A stretch of DNA of 64,000 nt from Macropodus opercularis (Eukaryota; Chordata; Actinopteri; Anabantiformes; Osphronemidae), in assembly GCA_030770545.1 (NCBI GenBank), contig JAUCMP010000028.1, forward strand, positions 12,481,501 to 12,545,500. The letters run 5' to 3'. Below are positions 1 to 10,076 of the stretch, in pieces. The translations under genes were made by a program, and so were the position numbers. Position 1 is the first letter of the stretch, and each line of letters starts with the position of its first letter. Below the pieces are notes generated by a model. It had not been told where the DNA came from, ran no database searches, and worked only from the letters and a program-made list of their open reading frames with translations.

Positions 1-890
1 CAAGTTCAGGCTCAGCACCACACGTCACTCTGCTCATAGCAGAAGAACATGAGTCACATGACTTGGGAGTAGCTGGTGAGTAGCTTCCTACTGACTGTCA
101 ATACATTCAAAAATCTTCTGATTGTTTTGTTAAAATTACCTGCAGACAAGCTGATGAAGTGATAAGTCAAATGTCACTGACAGAAGAGCCTGAAGAACAG
201 TTAAAGCAGGTACCCTCACATGTGGTCAACACACAAAACAGATGCAGGATGAGTTAAATCTGCTGATCCTCCACAGTTTAAAGTTAAAGCAGGAATAAGA
301 TTAACACACTGAAAAAATCCACTTATAAAAGAAGCAATAGAAGGATTAATAGAAGCAGGAGTATTGATTAAAACAAGGAGTAATCTTTCCCCAAAGAAAG
401 CTAAACACCAATGACTATAGGTTAGTGCATGATGTAAGAGCAACTAATCCAATAGTGCAGGACAATTGATTCAGGCCATGCAGCTACCAAAAGAGTTAGA
501 ATATTAAAATGTCCTGCAAACCAGAGAAACGACTCTTGGAGAACACAGGACAATAATTTAGCAGACAAAGCTGCAAAAAAAGACAGAAGAGAGACTCTGG
601 GTCCAAAGGGGCCTGTTAGAAAAGCTGCTCCTCACCTGCTCTGTGGAGAAGTAGTCAGGGACATTTTGTATTTGTACCTTTGTCATTGTAACCTTTTGCC
701 ATAAAGAAAATGCAAGAACCAGAGGACAGGTGTTGAGGAAACTACAGACCGAGTGGTGGTCACCTTACATCACACCAATGGTGGACAGAGAGCTGGCACG
801 ATGCCCACAGTGTCCTAAATATAATGTCAGGACAACATTTACCCGTCCAATAGCTCATGTTCCTGTTCCTGACGTATGCATTTAAAAACG
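1..890 (+). pseudogene. pol: Endogenous retrovirus pol relic (SD-A copy 1)
   Basis: Fragments of a fish endogenous retrovirus polymerase are readable in shifting frames. The opening bases read like the protease/RT boundary. A reverse-transcriptase N-terminal block lies around 300-420 (motif EAGVLIKTRSN), with a further RT fragment near 415-470. An RNase H end lies near 555-600, and the integrase zinc-finger part near 720-870 contains a CPQC motif. Stops and frameshifts break it throughout, and the integrase catalytic core is deleted compared with the copy at 28480-29566. No LTR is visible next to it. It is non-functional; the epsilon/gamma-like assignment comes from motif resemblance only. 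Confidence 0.7.
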
Positions 891-1973
891 AATCATAGTT
901 AATGTATAGTAGAGCAGTAGCTCTGTTCAGTTGTATATAATAGGTTTAGTTTACTCTGTAAGGCAATAAAAAACAAAACTGAACTGAAGCCTACGAGAAC
1001 TGAATGGATTTACCACTTCCTGATACATCTGGCGTCCACGTCGCCTGAACTGAAGTCTTGGTAGATGGTGATGTATGAGATACAGCCGAGTTCTGGACGT
1101 CCACACATGCCAACAGAGAAAAGGAGTTAATGCTTTCTGTTACCTGAACGTTTCCCACTTGTGTCTACGCATCAGGACGCAGGACTATGATGCTGTGCTG
1201 ATGCTTTGTTACTGAGCTTCGGTGATGGTTGGGGGTAAAGGGGTGGGGGGCGAGGGGGCGTCCAGGCCTGGTCGTGAGCGGAGTCCCTAGGGGCAAAGGT
1301 GGAGGGTGGAGAGGGCTCTGACCGCTGGGCCAAAGATCCTGGAACCACTTCTAACAAAAGCAGCACATGAAGAGGAAGGCGATCACACCGCTCCACAATC
1401 CTACAGATGAGCCGTGGTTCTGTACTGGTCCTGAAATCAGAGACAGGATGAAAGTGTCAGCGGCTGGAATGCTCATGAAACAACACATAGATATTAACCG
1501 AGGTTATGGAGCGAAAGGTAAAAGATGCTGCAACAGAGTCCAGCTGCTCAGAAGGTTCTCTTTCAGGACTTTGTGTAAATGCCTCGAAGCACTAAATAAA
1601 GCCCCATCAGTAGCACGTGTCAGCATCAGGTGTAATGACCTTTAACCTTCCCAGGCTGGCTGACAGTGAGTCCTGGTCTTCCTCTGGGCCTCCTCCCGCT
1701 GCTACCGACCTACATGGCACCGGCTCCTACTGAGAGAGATGAACCGCTCTTAGTCTGGCCCGTCGCCTAGGACCTGTTTGTCATGGGTTTAGCCCTGACA
1801 ACACAGCTCCTAGGGTCACGCGGGCACACAAACTCCTCCACCGCGATAAGGTGTCGGTTCAAGGAGGAGAAAAACTAGAACACAAACGTTAGTGAGGTCA
1901 ACTTAACATCACATGAACAGTACATTGAAACAAGTACAACAAAAAACTGATACTTACCTTTAGTAACCCATCA

Positions 1974-2352
1974 GCTGAACCTAACTTATCTTCACCTAAC
2001 TTAAAACATTTAACTTAAGTAAACCTAACTCAATTTATCTTAACTTATTAAATGTAAGTTAACTTAACCTAACCTGTTACACAGAAACTTAATATTTATT
2101 AACCTAATGATATATTTTACGTAACCTATCTTAACTTATCTTAACCTAAATTAATTTATCTTAACTTAACAAAATATGCATAAACTTTAACCTAACTAAC
2201 ACACAAAAACTTAACTCAACCTACTGTAACATAACTTAACTTAACTAAACATAAACTACTGTAACTTAACTCAACCTACTGTAACTTAACTTAACTAAAC
2301 ATAAACTACTTTAACTTAACTTAACCTACTGTAACGTAACTTAACTTTAGAT
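1974..2352. repeat. TTAAC/CTTAA simple repeat tract
   Basis: This tract of nearly 400 bp is built from variants of TTAAC, CTTAA and CCTAA pentamers and hexamers. The same tract lies at 30655-31035 in the other SD-A copy, with small internal insertions and deletions. It lies downstream of the minus-strand acidic frame. It contains no gene. Confidence 0.9.
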
Positions 2353-2532
2353 AAAACGAGTCCAGCGCCACCTGGACATAAAGGATCTGTGACCTGCCTC
2401 TTCACCACTAACCTCTAACCTGCTCCTCTCTGTTTCAGAGGGAGCATATTCTCTAGACCTTAGAGACACTGGTGAATGTCTCCACGCTTCAACCTCCCAG
2501 GCCGAGACTTGCCTGACAGGACTCTGACTAAA

Positions 2533-3072
2533 CTAGTCAGAGTCGCTGTCATCAGTCCAGCCTGTGTGGTGAAGACCCGTCCAGTGCATCCAGGGTGTAG
2601 AGGATCTGAGGCCCGTCGAAGTCGACGGCTGAGGTTCCTCGAGGTCGTCCTCAGCATCCACACGCTGCCTCTTACCTGCTGTACTTACCTGCTCCAGGTC
2701 GCTCTCTTCCCTGCTCCTCTTCGTCGCAGACCGAAGTCCTGACGTCGAGGGAGCAGAGAGAGGAGACCTGGGTGGGACCAGAGGAGGAGGAGGAGGACCA
2801 GCAGCAGCCACAGGAGGAACGGCCGGTTCCACACTTACCTCAGGAACCGGCGGTTCCTCCTGTTCCAGACCGCAGTCTGGTGGCAGCTGCTGGACGAGGG
2901 GAGGGGGGCGCAGGTCGTCCTCGTCTTCGGTCATGGAACCATAACCAGAATCGGAGTCGCCCCAGCCCACTACGTCCTCCCACACGTCCTCGTCCTCATC
3001 GTCATCGTCTTCCCACTCGCTGTCGGTTTCCTCTGCGCGGTCGTCCAGGTCGTTGAGGAACAGCTCGTCCAT
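2533..3072 (-). CDS. Unassigned acidic, proline-rich protein frame (SD-A copy 1)
   Basis: The frame is open for 208 codons from 3159, but I place the start at the ATG at 3072. The upstream part looks like an intron end: TACTAAG, then a pyrimidine-rich run, then AAG before GATGGACG. From 3072 the product has about 179 residues. It opens with an acidic block (runs of D and E), then a serine motif SDSGYGSMTEDE, a proline/alanine middle, and a basic KRSREE and KRQR segment. It ends in DDSDSD. Strong splice-donor strings (CAG/GTAAGT and GAG/GTAAGT) lie inside the frame, so the real transcript may splice out its tail. I recognise no family. The low-complexity tail faintly recalls N-terminal extensions of teleost PIM-like kinases, but no kinase domain is present. 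The parallel frame at 31217-31768 argues for coding constraint. Confidence 0.45.
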   Translation of the reverse strand: MDELFLNDLDDRAEETDSEWEDDDDEDEDVWEDVVGWGDSDSGYGSMTEDEDDLRPPPLVQQLPPDCGLEQEEPPVPEVSVEPAVPPVAAAGPPPPPLVPPRSPLSAPSTSGLRSATKRSREESDLEQVSTAGKRQRVDAEDDLEEPQPSTSTGLRSSTPWMHWTGLHHTGWTDDSDSD

Positions 3073-3539
3073 CCTTAGAAAGGGACAAAGCACCAGAACA
3101 CTTAGTACAGCAACAACTTCCCAGGACATCCTTTGTTGGTGACAGAGGAAAGCAGACATAACTCAGTTATGGACGAAGTCACTGTAGGAGCCTGGTGCAA
3201 CTGTTACTGCAAACATGTGTCAACAACACAGCCAGTTAACGTTCATCGTCATTTTGAGTCACAAGGTCAGTACCCAGCAGTGCTGCTGGATGGACTCACA
3301 GAGCCCCTCAGTCAGTGGAATGACTGGACGTGTGACGCCTCAGTCCGCAGCGCTCACTGGTGAACTAGTCCCTTGGATGGATGAAAAGGCTCCTTCATGT
3401 CCCTGTGACACGTTAGGACTCAGTTGAGTGTATGAGTGGAAGGTCAGAGGAAGAGCTGCTGTCAGCCAGGATTTACCAGCTGGTGAGTTCATAAGATGGA
3501 CGTACAAATTTCAATATTAAAACTATATATATAATATAA

Positions 3540-3930
3540 GTTCGACAAAATATACAGGGTGGGGCTGTTAGACTGGTTGGTGGTTCAGTCTAACAGTGGG
3601 GATGAAGGAACTGCGATATCGCTCCTCCCTCACTGTGGCTGGATCAGTCTCCACTGAAGGAGCTGCTCAGAGCCTCCACTATCTGATGCAGTGAGAAGCA
3701 TTGTCCATGATGGACGTCAGCTTGGCCAACATCCTCCTCCAGATTCCAGTGGAGCCCAGGACAGAACCTCCTGACCAGCTGGTTGAGTCTCTTTGTGTCT
3801 AACCGTCCTGCCTGCTCCGCAGCAGACTACAGCGTAGTGAGAGCAGAGGCTGCCACAGAGTCACAGAGTGTCCTCCACAGAGGCTGCTCACTGCAGAGGA
3901 GTCAGTCTGCTCAGCAGGTGGAGGAGACTT
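3540..3930 (-). mobile_element. LINE 3'-end fragment
   Basis: Reading the minus strand gives the C-terminal tail of a fish non-LTR retrotransposon protein. MLAKLTSIMDNASH is followed, after frame changes, by a segment resembling EERYRSSFIPTVRL. This pattern is common at the end of fish LINE second frames. It is broken by at least two frameshifts and has no reverse-transcriptase domain, so it is a 5'-truncated dead copy. Confidence 0.6.
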
Positions 3931-4145
3931 TTAATAAATGACCTGCTCAGTGACCATCACTGTATGTAATTCATATCTCTATGCAAACACTTTTTTGCAG
4001 TAGCTGCATTGAGCCTGTGACATCACCAGACTTAAGCTTTGTTTGCTTGTGATGCTTTTCCAGGTTTGCAACCTCCTGCAGTTGCTCGTTCTTTGAGAGG
4101 TCGCTGCCTTTAGATATTCATCATGTAAAGAATCAGCAAAACCTG

Positions 4146-4364
4146 TCAATCACATGTTCCAGAACATTTATTCACATGAAACACGGGTGGGTTCAGACAG
4201 AACGTGCTCTCTTCTAAGTTCTGCATCAGACTCATTATTCCACATAGACGTAGTGTCAGAGCTCGTCCAGCAGAGGGAGCTCTATGCTGCGGCTTCTGTT
4301 GAAGTGCGGTCGCTTCCTGTTGCACTACTTCCACACATGACATGAGGAAGCTGTGTTCGCTCAT
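4146..4364 (-). CDS. Conserved 72-codon frame of unknown status (copy 1)
   Basis: The predicted peptide begins MSEHSFLMSCVEVV and ends in KCSGTCD. The same frame is intact at 34525-34743 and 60595-60813, and is altered by a deletion at 40812-41084. An AATAAA string overlaps its 3' end. It diverges from the plus-strand CIBAR-like segments across a GC-rich block with two TGACGT sites. There is no known domain. It may be coding, a 5' exon, or only a by-product of recent duplication. Confidence 0.25.
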   Translation of the reverse strand: MSEHSFLMSCVEVVQQEATALQQKPQHRAPSAGRALTLRLCGIMSLMQNLEESTFCLNPPVFHVNKCSGTCD

Positions 4365-4574
4365 CTTTCAGGTGAAACTAGTCTCTTTCCAGGTGTGAGC
4401 TCGTCATGTTCATCAGTAGTTACGTCCATGTTTTATTCAACGTGCTGTAGACTCCCAGTAATGTGTTTTAAACGACTTCTGTTGGTTCGTAGCATGGTGC
4501 TAACGGCATTAGCCTGCTATGCTAACCTGTACAGTAGCAGCAGCATTAGCCGCCATAGCCGCTTATGCTGTTAG

Positions 4575-4640
4575 CTCAGTAATGTGACGTAGATGTGACG
4601 TGGTCTACATTAAGGGCGGAAGGGTCAACATTCCAGCGAG
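4575..4640. promoter_or_regulatory. Candidate divergent promoter core with CRE-like sites
   Basis: Two TGACGT sites (GTGACGTAGATGTGACGTGG) are followed by a GGCGGAAGGG ETS-like string. The block is conserved at 34960-35010, 41305-41345 and other duplicates. It lies between the minus-strand 72-codon frame and the plus-strand CIBAR-like segments. The promoter role is inference from motif content and position. Confidence 0.3.
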
Positions 4641-5076
4641 GACAATGTAAAAACATGAACATGTTCAAACTCATTTTCATCTAAAGGATCTAAATGATTA
4701 ATTTTAACAGCAGATAATTGATCAGCACAACTTCACTACATGTAGGAGAGGATCCCGTTCTTTGTCTTTGTGTTTCACTGTGACCTGCTGTGACATTTAG
4801 CAACGATTAGAAATATCTATGTTGTTGTTTTTTCATGTCAACATCAGATCTTTCAACTCAAACCAACTTCCTATACTTAAATTATGTTTTTTATGCAGCC
4901 ATTTTTCCTGAATCTGTCTATAAAACGTGAGCTTTTCTCCTGGAAACCTAACCACACTGTTGTTCCTGGAAATTAAGCTTTTTTTCAAGCAGAGCAAGTT
5001 CTGATCCAGGCAGCAGCAGGAGGAACAAACACGAGCGACCTCTTTTCCAGGTAGGAGGCAGAACGTAATATTTGAA

Positions 5077-5369
5077 ATGACCACAAGAGAAGAGAAGCTC
5101 AGAGACAAGGCAGAGCTGCTGGTGGTTCAGCTGTTTGACCTCCAGCACAGAGGTACAGATCAGCCTGAAGAACCTGGCTGAGGACCTGGCCATGGTTCAG
5201 CACTACAGGCCAGCTCATGTGAGGGACAGAGCTCTGTGAGCCTCCTCTGTGTCTTTAACGGGTGATTGCTGTACTTGTGATGGACTCTTTGTTGTTGCAG
5301 GTCAAGAGACTGGAGATGAGATTTGTTTCTCCTTTGAAGGCCTATGGAGACATAGTCAAGAATAAAATG
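5077..5369 (+). pseudogene. CIBAR/FAM92-like BAR-domain gene fragment, copy 1
   Basis: 5077-5217 and 5301-5369 read as two coding segments of a CBY1-interacting BAR-domain protein (CIBAR1/FAM92 family), which binds curved membranes at the ciliary base. Recognisable pieces are KLRDKAELLV, then in another frame SLKNLAEDLAMVQHYR, then VKRLEMRFVSPLKAYGDIVK. These match the order of the family's BAR helices. The segments are joined by a good GT-AG intron (CAT/GTGAGG to TTGCAG/GTC), and a donor (ATG/GTGAGT) follows the second. The frame changes inside the first segment, and no further BAR segments are found, so this is a pseudogene. Introns are kept, so it arose by DNA duplication and not retroposition. 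Confidence 0.7.
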
Positions 5370-6011
5370 GTGAGTTAGATAGTGTTGATTTAATGTTTTA
5401 ATCTAATCCAATGATGCTACTAACTCAGTTTTATCTCATGATGCTCTTTTGTGAAGGTCTAGATTTTCTTTATTACTGTATTTATTATGATGATATTTGA
5501 TTATTGTTAGTACAGTCATTAGAAAGTTCAATTTTCTGTGGTGTAAATTATGATGGTTGTTTATTGAAGACCATATTAATTGTGTCAAGCCTTCTGTTTT
5601 GTGAGATATGTCTCCAGCTTAGCAGAGACTCTGATCGTACAGGGCTAGTTAACATTTTTGCTCTTCCAGTCAAAAGACGTCAGTAACAACAGCATTAAAC
5701 GCCAAAGCAAAGTAACGGGAAACGTTTAGTAAACTAGACTCTACAGTATTATACAGCACATCCTTCTGGTGTGTTGCTACATCCCACAGCGCAGTTCATC
5801 ATTCTACCACTAGATGGCACTGAATCCAACCTTTTTGAATATGTTCAAACAATGAAATTGCTACATCAGTGTGTGTGTTGAGGGAATCTTTTCATTGCAA
5901 TATTAACATACAGTCAGACAAACATAGTGCACACATGTAAAACTTAAGTTCTACTAATAAATGTCCTGTTTTATTGTATTTTGTATTTTATTATAACATA
6001 ACACATAACAG

Positions 6012-6160
6012 GTCAGCACCACACAGGCAGACGCAGGGACACAGCTTCTCTGTCCAGTATAACTCTGCAGAACCCAACAGAATCTGCTGCAGCTACAGTA
6101 GCTACAGTGATGCTTGTATTGGTTGTGCTTTGTTTTTGTTCTGTTCTGTTCTGTTTTTTT
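6012..6160 (+). pseudogene. Hydrophobic-segment exon, damaged copy 1
   Basis: An acceptor (CATAACAG) opens an exon that is intact at 36648-36803, 42610-42768 and, inverted, 63376-63221. Here a single C is missing in the CTTCTCTGTCC string, which shifts the frame, and the end runs into a TTCTG repeat. The intact versions encode about 51 residues ending in a membrane-like stretch. Confidence 0.5.
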
Positions 6161-6180
6161 GTATCTAAAGTTAACACTGT

Positions 6181-8180
6181 CATGAGCAAAAAGTTGCCAA
6201 AATCATATGTGATACCAAAAAATCTCAGAAACAAAATTATATGGAAATATTTTTTTTGTTTATTTTCTTAAATAGTTCAAAAACATCTCAGTTCCAAAAA
6301 ATTAGAATTTTCTGACCATTTTTTCATGTGTTATAGGGTTAAATGAGTCTTTACTTTCTCTTTCTTTCTCTCTTTCTTTGAGTGTTGCAACATTAACGCA
6401 GAAATGCACAGAGAAGGTTTGTAATATTCACCAAAACATTTTTATTCCGATTAAACATTTACGTCCTACATGACAATTAGATTACTACTATTACTGTTAC
6501 TGTATTACTGATTAGTGTTTCAGGTCCTGCACCGATGTCTCGTATCAACGCAAAGTATTAGCTACGGTTCAGTCCGTTGGATTAGATATTCAGCAGTTTC
6601 TGGTTAATTGTCAGTGGTGAACATTCAAACTGTTTATTTCTCCTCCTCTTCTGTCTCAAAGCATAGAAGCAGAGACGCTGTTGACAGAACATGGATCAAC
6701 ATGAACTAGTGAAAACTGAGGTCAGACTCATTTCTCATTTTCCTGATGCACTAAAAACAGAAGACGGATCATGTTTATTCCTTTTGTTCAGTCTCTGTTG
6801 TTTATTCTGCTGAGCTTCTACCTTTAAATGCATTTGTTAAAAGGCAACCAATAATTAGGGAAACTATAACTTATCTTAATGCTTTAAATGCTTTTAAAGG
6901 CTGTTACAGTTGCACCAAACAAAAACGATTTAAAAGAAAACTTTACAGAAAACTGTGCATCTCAGGGTCAAAGATCAGATATGTGTGTGTCTCTGAGTGC
7001 ATGCTGGGAGTTTGGTGACAGAGAGTGTGGTGAGTGTTTGCTGAGACTCTTCTCTAACTTTTCTTGTCTAACTGATTGACAGGTGAGTGGATTGTTGTGT
7101 TGTAGTTGTTGTTGTTTACTGAGTGTCAGCTGGTTGTTGGCTGGTAGCCAGATGTGGTTTTCAGTCTCTGAGATGCTGTGACTGGTGTCGTAGTCCAACC
7201 TCATGGTGCAGCAGGTGCTGTTGTTGGTCAGAGATCAGATGTGGCTCAGAACCATTTCATCATCCTCCAGAATGAACAAAGCTGTTGTTGAGTTCTGGAA
7301 GGAGCAGAAATGTTCAGTTTAGTGACAGAGGCTCAGGTTTGATTCTTTCTTTTGTTGGTGTTCAGTCGTTCTTCTATTTGTATTTTATCCTTTTTCTTCA
7401 CAGCAGTGTGTTAAATCTTAGTTGTAATTTCCATGAGTTCTGTTTGTCTCTTCTCAGGGTCCAGATCAACAAGTGGACGTCAGGACCAGCAGCTCCACTG
7501 CTTCAACTCCTCTGATGGCTGAACAGTCGGTCTGATCGCTCTCCAGTCTCTGATCTGTTCCTCTGGTCAAAGCTGTCGGACTCATGTACGATCATAGACA
7601 GAGAGAAGCTCCTGGTGTCTGTGGCTTGAAGATGAAGGCAGCAAGGTTTTCATGCAGTTTCACTACGTTCTATTTTAAGTTGATAAATATTGCACATTTC
7701 CTGTCACACTCAGAAACATCTCTGCGTCTAATCATGGCTCTAATATCATGACTGCATGTTTGCTCTTCTCCAGTTGTTTGTGTCTCAGGTTGTTTTAACG
7801 CACGGCTTCTATAAAATCCACTGATGTGTTTGTCTTTTGTTTGTTTTCAGGTCTTGTTTCATTTCATTTCCTGTTTCTGACTAAACCTGAGCTTCTGCTT
7901 TTACCAGTAACAACGTTCACATTGATTAAACCAGGGCTGGAGAATTTTAGGACTTTATCTGGAAACATTTAGGGATCAATCTTCAAACTACAGTAAGTGA
8001 GAGCAGCAACAATAGTGAGATAACAAGTGAATAATTAGATTCAATGCAAAGTATTTTCCTATGAATTTTGTTTTCTGCTGATGAATTGAGATTCAACGAT
8101 GACGCACCAGATGCATTTCACGCGTTTAGATCATCTGTTGAAGCTGAAGTTTACACTGTTTGCACTGAGCAGTGACTAGT
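6181..8180. other. Intergenic, no gene recognised
   Basis: I see no conserved domain, RNA gene or long frame here. Short T-rich and CTTT-rich tracts occur near 6250-6380. Small frames at 6888-7079 and 7285-7515 lack splice context or family resemblance. The stretch lies upstream of the Fc-receptor-like gene and may hold its promoter. Confidence 0.5.
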
Positions 8181-8241
8181 TTCCTGCTACGGATGTGGTG
8201 AACTGCAGCCGCTGTGAGAGGACATTTGACATCGACGCAGG

Positions 8242-9887
8242 ATGGAGATGTCGTCTCTCTGCCTTCTGCTCTGTAAGTCGCCTCCTTGCTTCCTCATGAT
8301 TCCACCTGCTCTCTGCTCTGCTCCACTCATCCACCAAACACACACAGACGTCTGGTTGTTGACGGATCCTTTGGGAATCACATCTGAATCCACAGGAACA
8401 TGTAAGAAAACAGAGAAAGCAAAGTTAAACCACTGAGGACAGAGACTGGATCAGGTCAGTGTTTTAATTTAGTCACAGTTTTAGTGAAGCTAAAAGTAAA
8501 CGAGCAGTGAAACTGGACCTTTGAGCCACTGAAAACCAAACGGATGCTTGTGTGAGATGAGAGCTGCAGGTTTGGTCACTCTGGGTTCAGGATGGATCGA
8601 TCTCCGTTCCAACATCCGTCACTGACTTGAATCTAATGCGACAGGAAGTTAAACTAGAGCAAACATGAAGGTTTGTCAGAGGCCTGAGTCTGCAGCTCAG
8701 TGCGTTTGCTTCATAGCATCCAGTCGATGGTTGTTCCAGCTCTGCTCTTTCGCTGAACGACGCCTTCGTCTGTGTTTTGCAGGTGTGACTCTGGGCCTCA
8801 GTGCTGATGAGGGTGAGCTCTGCTTTTCTCTAGCAGGTGGTAGGAGGATGCTGATGTGTAGAGAAACCTGCTCTAAGCTGCTTTCAGGTAACATGACTTT
8901 CTGTCTGACTCCTTGCAGCCAAACTGAGCATCAGTCCTGACAGGTCCCTTTTCTTTTGGTACGAGGAAATCACCCTGAGCTGCTCAGGAAGCCAGAGCAG
9001 CTGGGTGGTGAGGAGGAACACGTCCAGGCAGACGGCCCAGCGGTGCCAGTTCGGCTGGGCCATCCCCACGGACACGACCTGCACCATCGAGGACTCGGAC
9101 CAGTCAGACACTGGAGTCTACTGGTGTGAGTCCGCGAGCGGAGACCGCAGCAACATCGTCAACATCACCGTGACAAGTAAACCCGCCTCACTCATCAGGG
9201 TTTGGTTGGAGGTGAGCGTGTTCATGGCTGGATGGTCTTTGTTCTAGACGGTGCTGTGATTCTGCACAGTCCGGCGCTTCCGGTGTCTGAGGGCGAACCT
9301 GTGGCGCTTCGCTGCTCCTACAAAGAAGACGAAGACGCTGCGTCGACTTCACATTTCCCCGCATCCTTCCACAAAGACGACGTGTTCATCGGCACCGAGG
9401 AGAAAGGGGAGAAGCTGCTCCCGTCCGTGTCCACGTCTGATGAAGGCTTCTACCAGTGCGAACACCCCTCGGGGGGAAAGTCTCCGCACACATGGCTGAG
9501 CGTCAAGAGTAAACACTGAAATGAACCTTAGAATAAACCGGTGGTGGCTCTCGTTAACGCACTAATGTCTGTTTCCTCCCAGGCCGAGCTCAGACCACTG
9601 AGGTCCCTACCACTGATCTCACCACTGCGCTGCTCAGCGTCCTGCTGCTCGTCCTCTACACCTTCATCCTCATCCTGGCCTGATACCGGAAGTGGGCCCA
9701 AGGTGCATGAGCCTCAGTAAAATCTGTCTGAAAGGCTGGATCAGCATTTACTGTCTGTGCTCTTCCCGCAGCTCGAGCTGAATCCAAGCGATCTTCTACT
9801 CGCAGCGTCTTGAGACGAGAAGCTGGAACCAAGAGCGAAGAGGAGAAGATGGAGGAAGGAAGCATCCAGAACCAGACGAGGATTTGA
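8242..9887 (+). CDS. Fc-receptor-like protein with two Ig domains, probable GPI-type end
   Basis: Exons are 8242-8272 (signal peptide start MEMSSLCLLL), 8783-8812 (30-bp mini-exon), 8919-9176 (Ig domain 1), 9248-9508 (Ig domain 2), 9583-9683 (stalk and hydrophobic segment) and 9772-9887 (tail exon, in frame only past a stop). All junctions are GT-AG and phase 1, the usual Fc-receptor pattern. Domain 1 has the cysteine pair in LSCSG and YWCES plus two extra cysteines. Domain 2 has LRCSY and FYQCEHPSGGKSPH, typical of fish low-affinity Fc-gamma-like receptors. The frame stops at TGA 9681-9683, right after LLLVLYTFILILA. The product would therefore end in a hydrophobic tail with no cytoplasmic residues, as in a GPI signal. 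Beyond the TGA, YRKWAQ, a donor and exon 6 stay open to a second stop. It is likely a cell-surface immune receptor; ligand unknown. Confidence 0.8.
9681..9683 (+). other. In-frame TGA after the hydrophobic segment of the Fc-receptor-like gene
   Basis: The TGA follows the codons for ILILA directly. The sequence after it (YRKWAQ, donor AAG/GTGCAT, acceptor CCCGCAG at 9771, then about 38 further codons) keeps the frame and phase of an ancestral cytoplasmic tail. This suggests that a tail-bearing receptor became tailless by one nonsense change. Sequencing error or a polymorphic stop are alternatives. Confidence 0.7.
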
Positions 9888-10014
9888 GTGTTATTGTAGG
9901 AGCCATTTTTTTTTTTTTCTGGTTTGTTTTGGTTTGGTTTAAGCTTATGGTTAATTGTGTAGTTTCACTTCCTGTCTGGTGGCACCATTACTGATAGGAC
10001 GAAGGAGATATAGG

Positions 10015-10028
10015 TATAGATGTATAGA

Positions 10029-10076
<48 letters not shown>

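Larger units (their letters stand above)
1..3262. repeat. Segmental duplication SD-A, copy 1
   Basis: This stretch matches 28554-31963 almost base for base, in the same orientation and about 28.6 kb away. It includes the retroviral relic, the TTAAC simple repeat and the acidic reading frame. The match ends near 3262, where the copy is joined directly to the CIBAR-containing block. It is already in progress at base 1, so the true left edge may lie outside the window. Copy 1 lacks about 146 bp that copy 2 has at 29421-29566 (part of the retroviral integrase region). Confidence 0.9.
3263..6180 (+). repeat. CIBAR-containing duplicated block, copy 1 (rearranged)
   Basis: 3263-3470 matches 39650-39880, and 3945-6180 matches 34308-36795, 40763-42770 and, inverted, 60467-64000. 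Between them, 3480-3945 is different sequence that includes a LINE tail. The junction with SD-A falls inside a short CTGCTG repeat, which fits microhomology joining. This copy lacks the promoter-like module found upstream of the other copies, but it alone retains two of the BAR-domain coding segments. Confidence 0.85.

Noticed and set aside
1367..1645. 92-codon frame conserved in both SD-A copies (also 30037-30315)
   Set aside because: The overlapping reverse frame is equally conserved, and the duplicates are too young for frame survival to mean much. No splice or domain support.
1974..2352. Interstitial telomere repeat because of CCTAA strings
   Set aside because: Units are mainly TTAAC/CTTAA with irregular spacing and no run of TTAGGG/CCCTAA.
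2772..3056. Plus-strand 94-codon frame opposite the acidic protein
   Set aside because: It is antisense to the minus-strand acidic frame, rich in arginine/proline as expected from reversing acidic codons, and has no start context.
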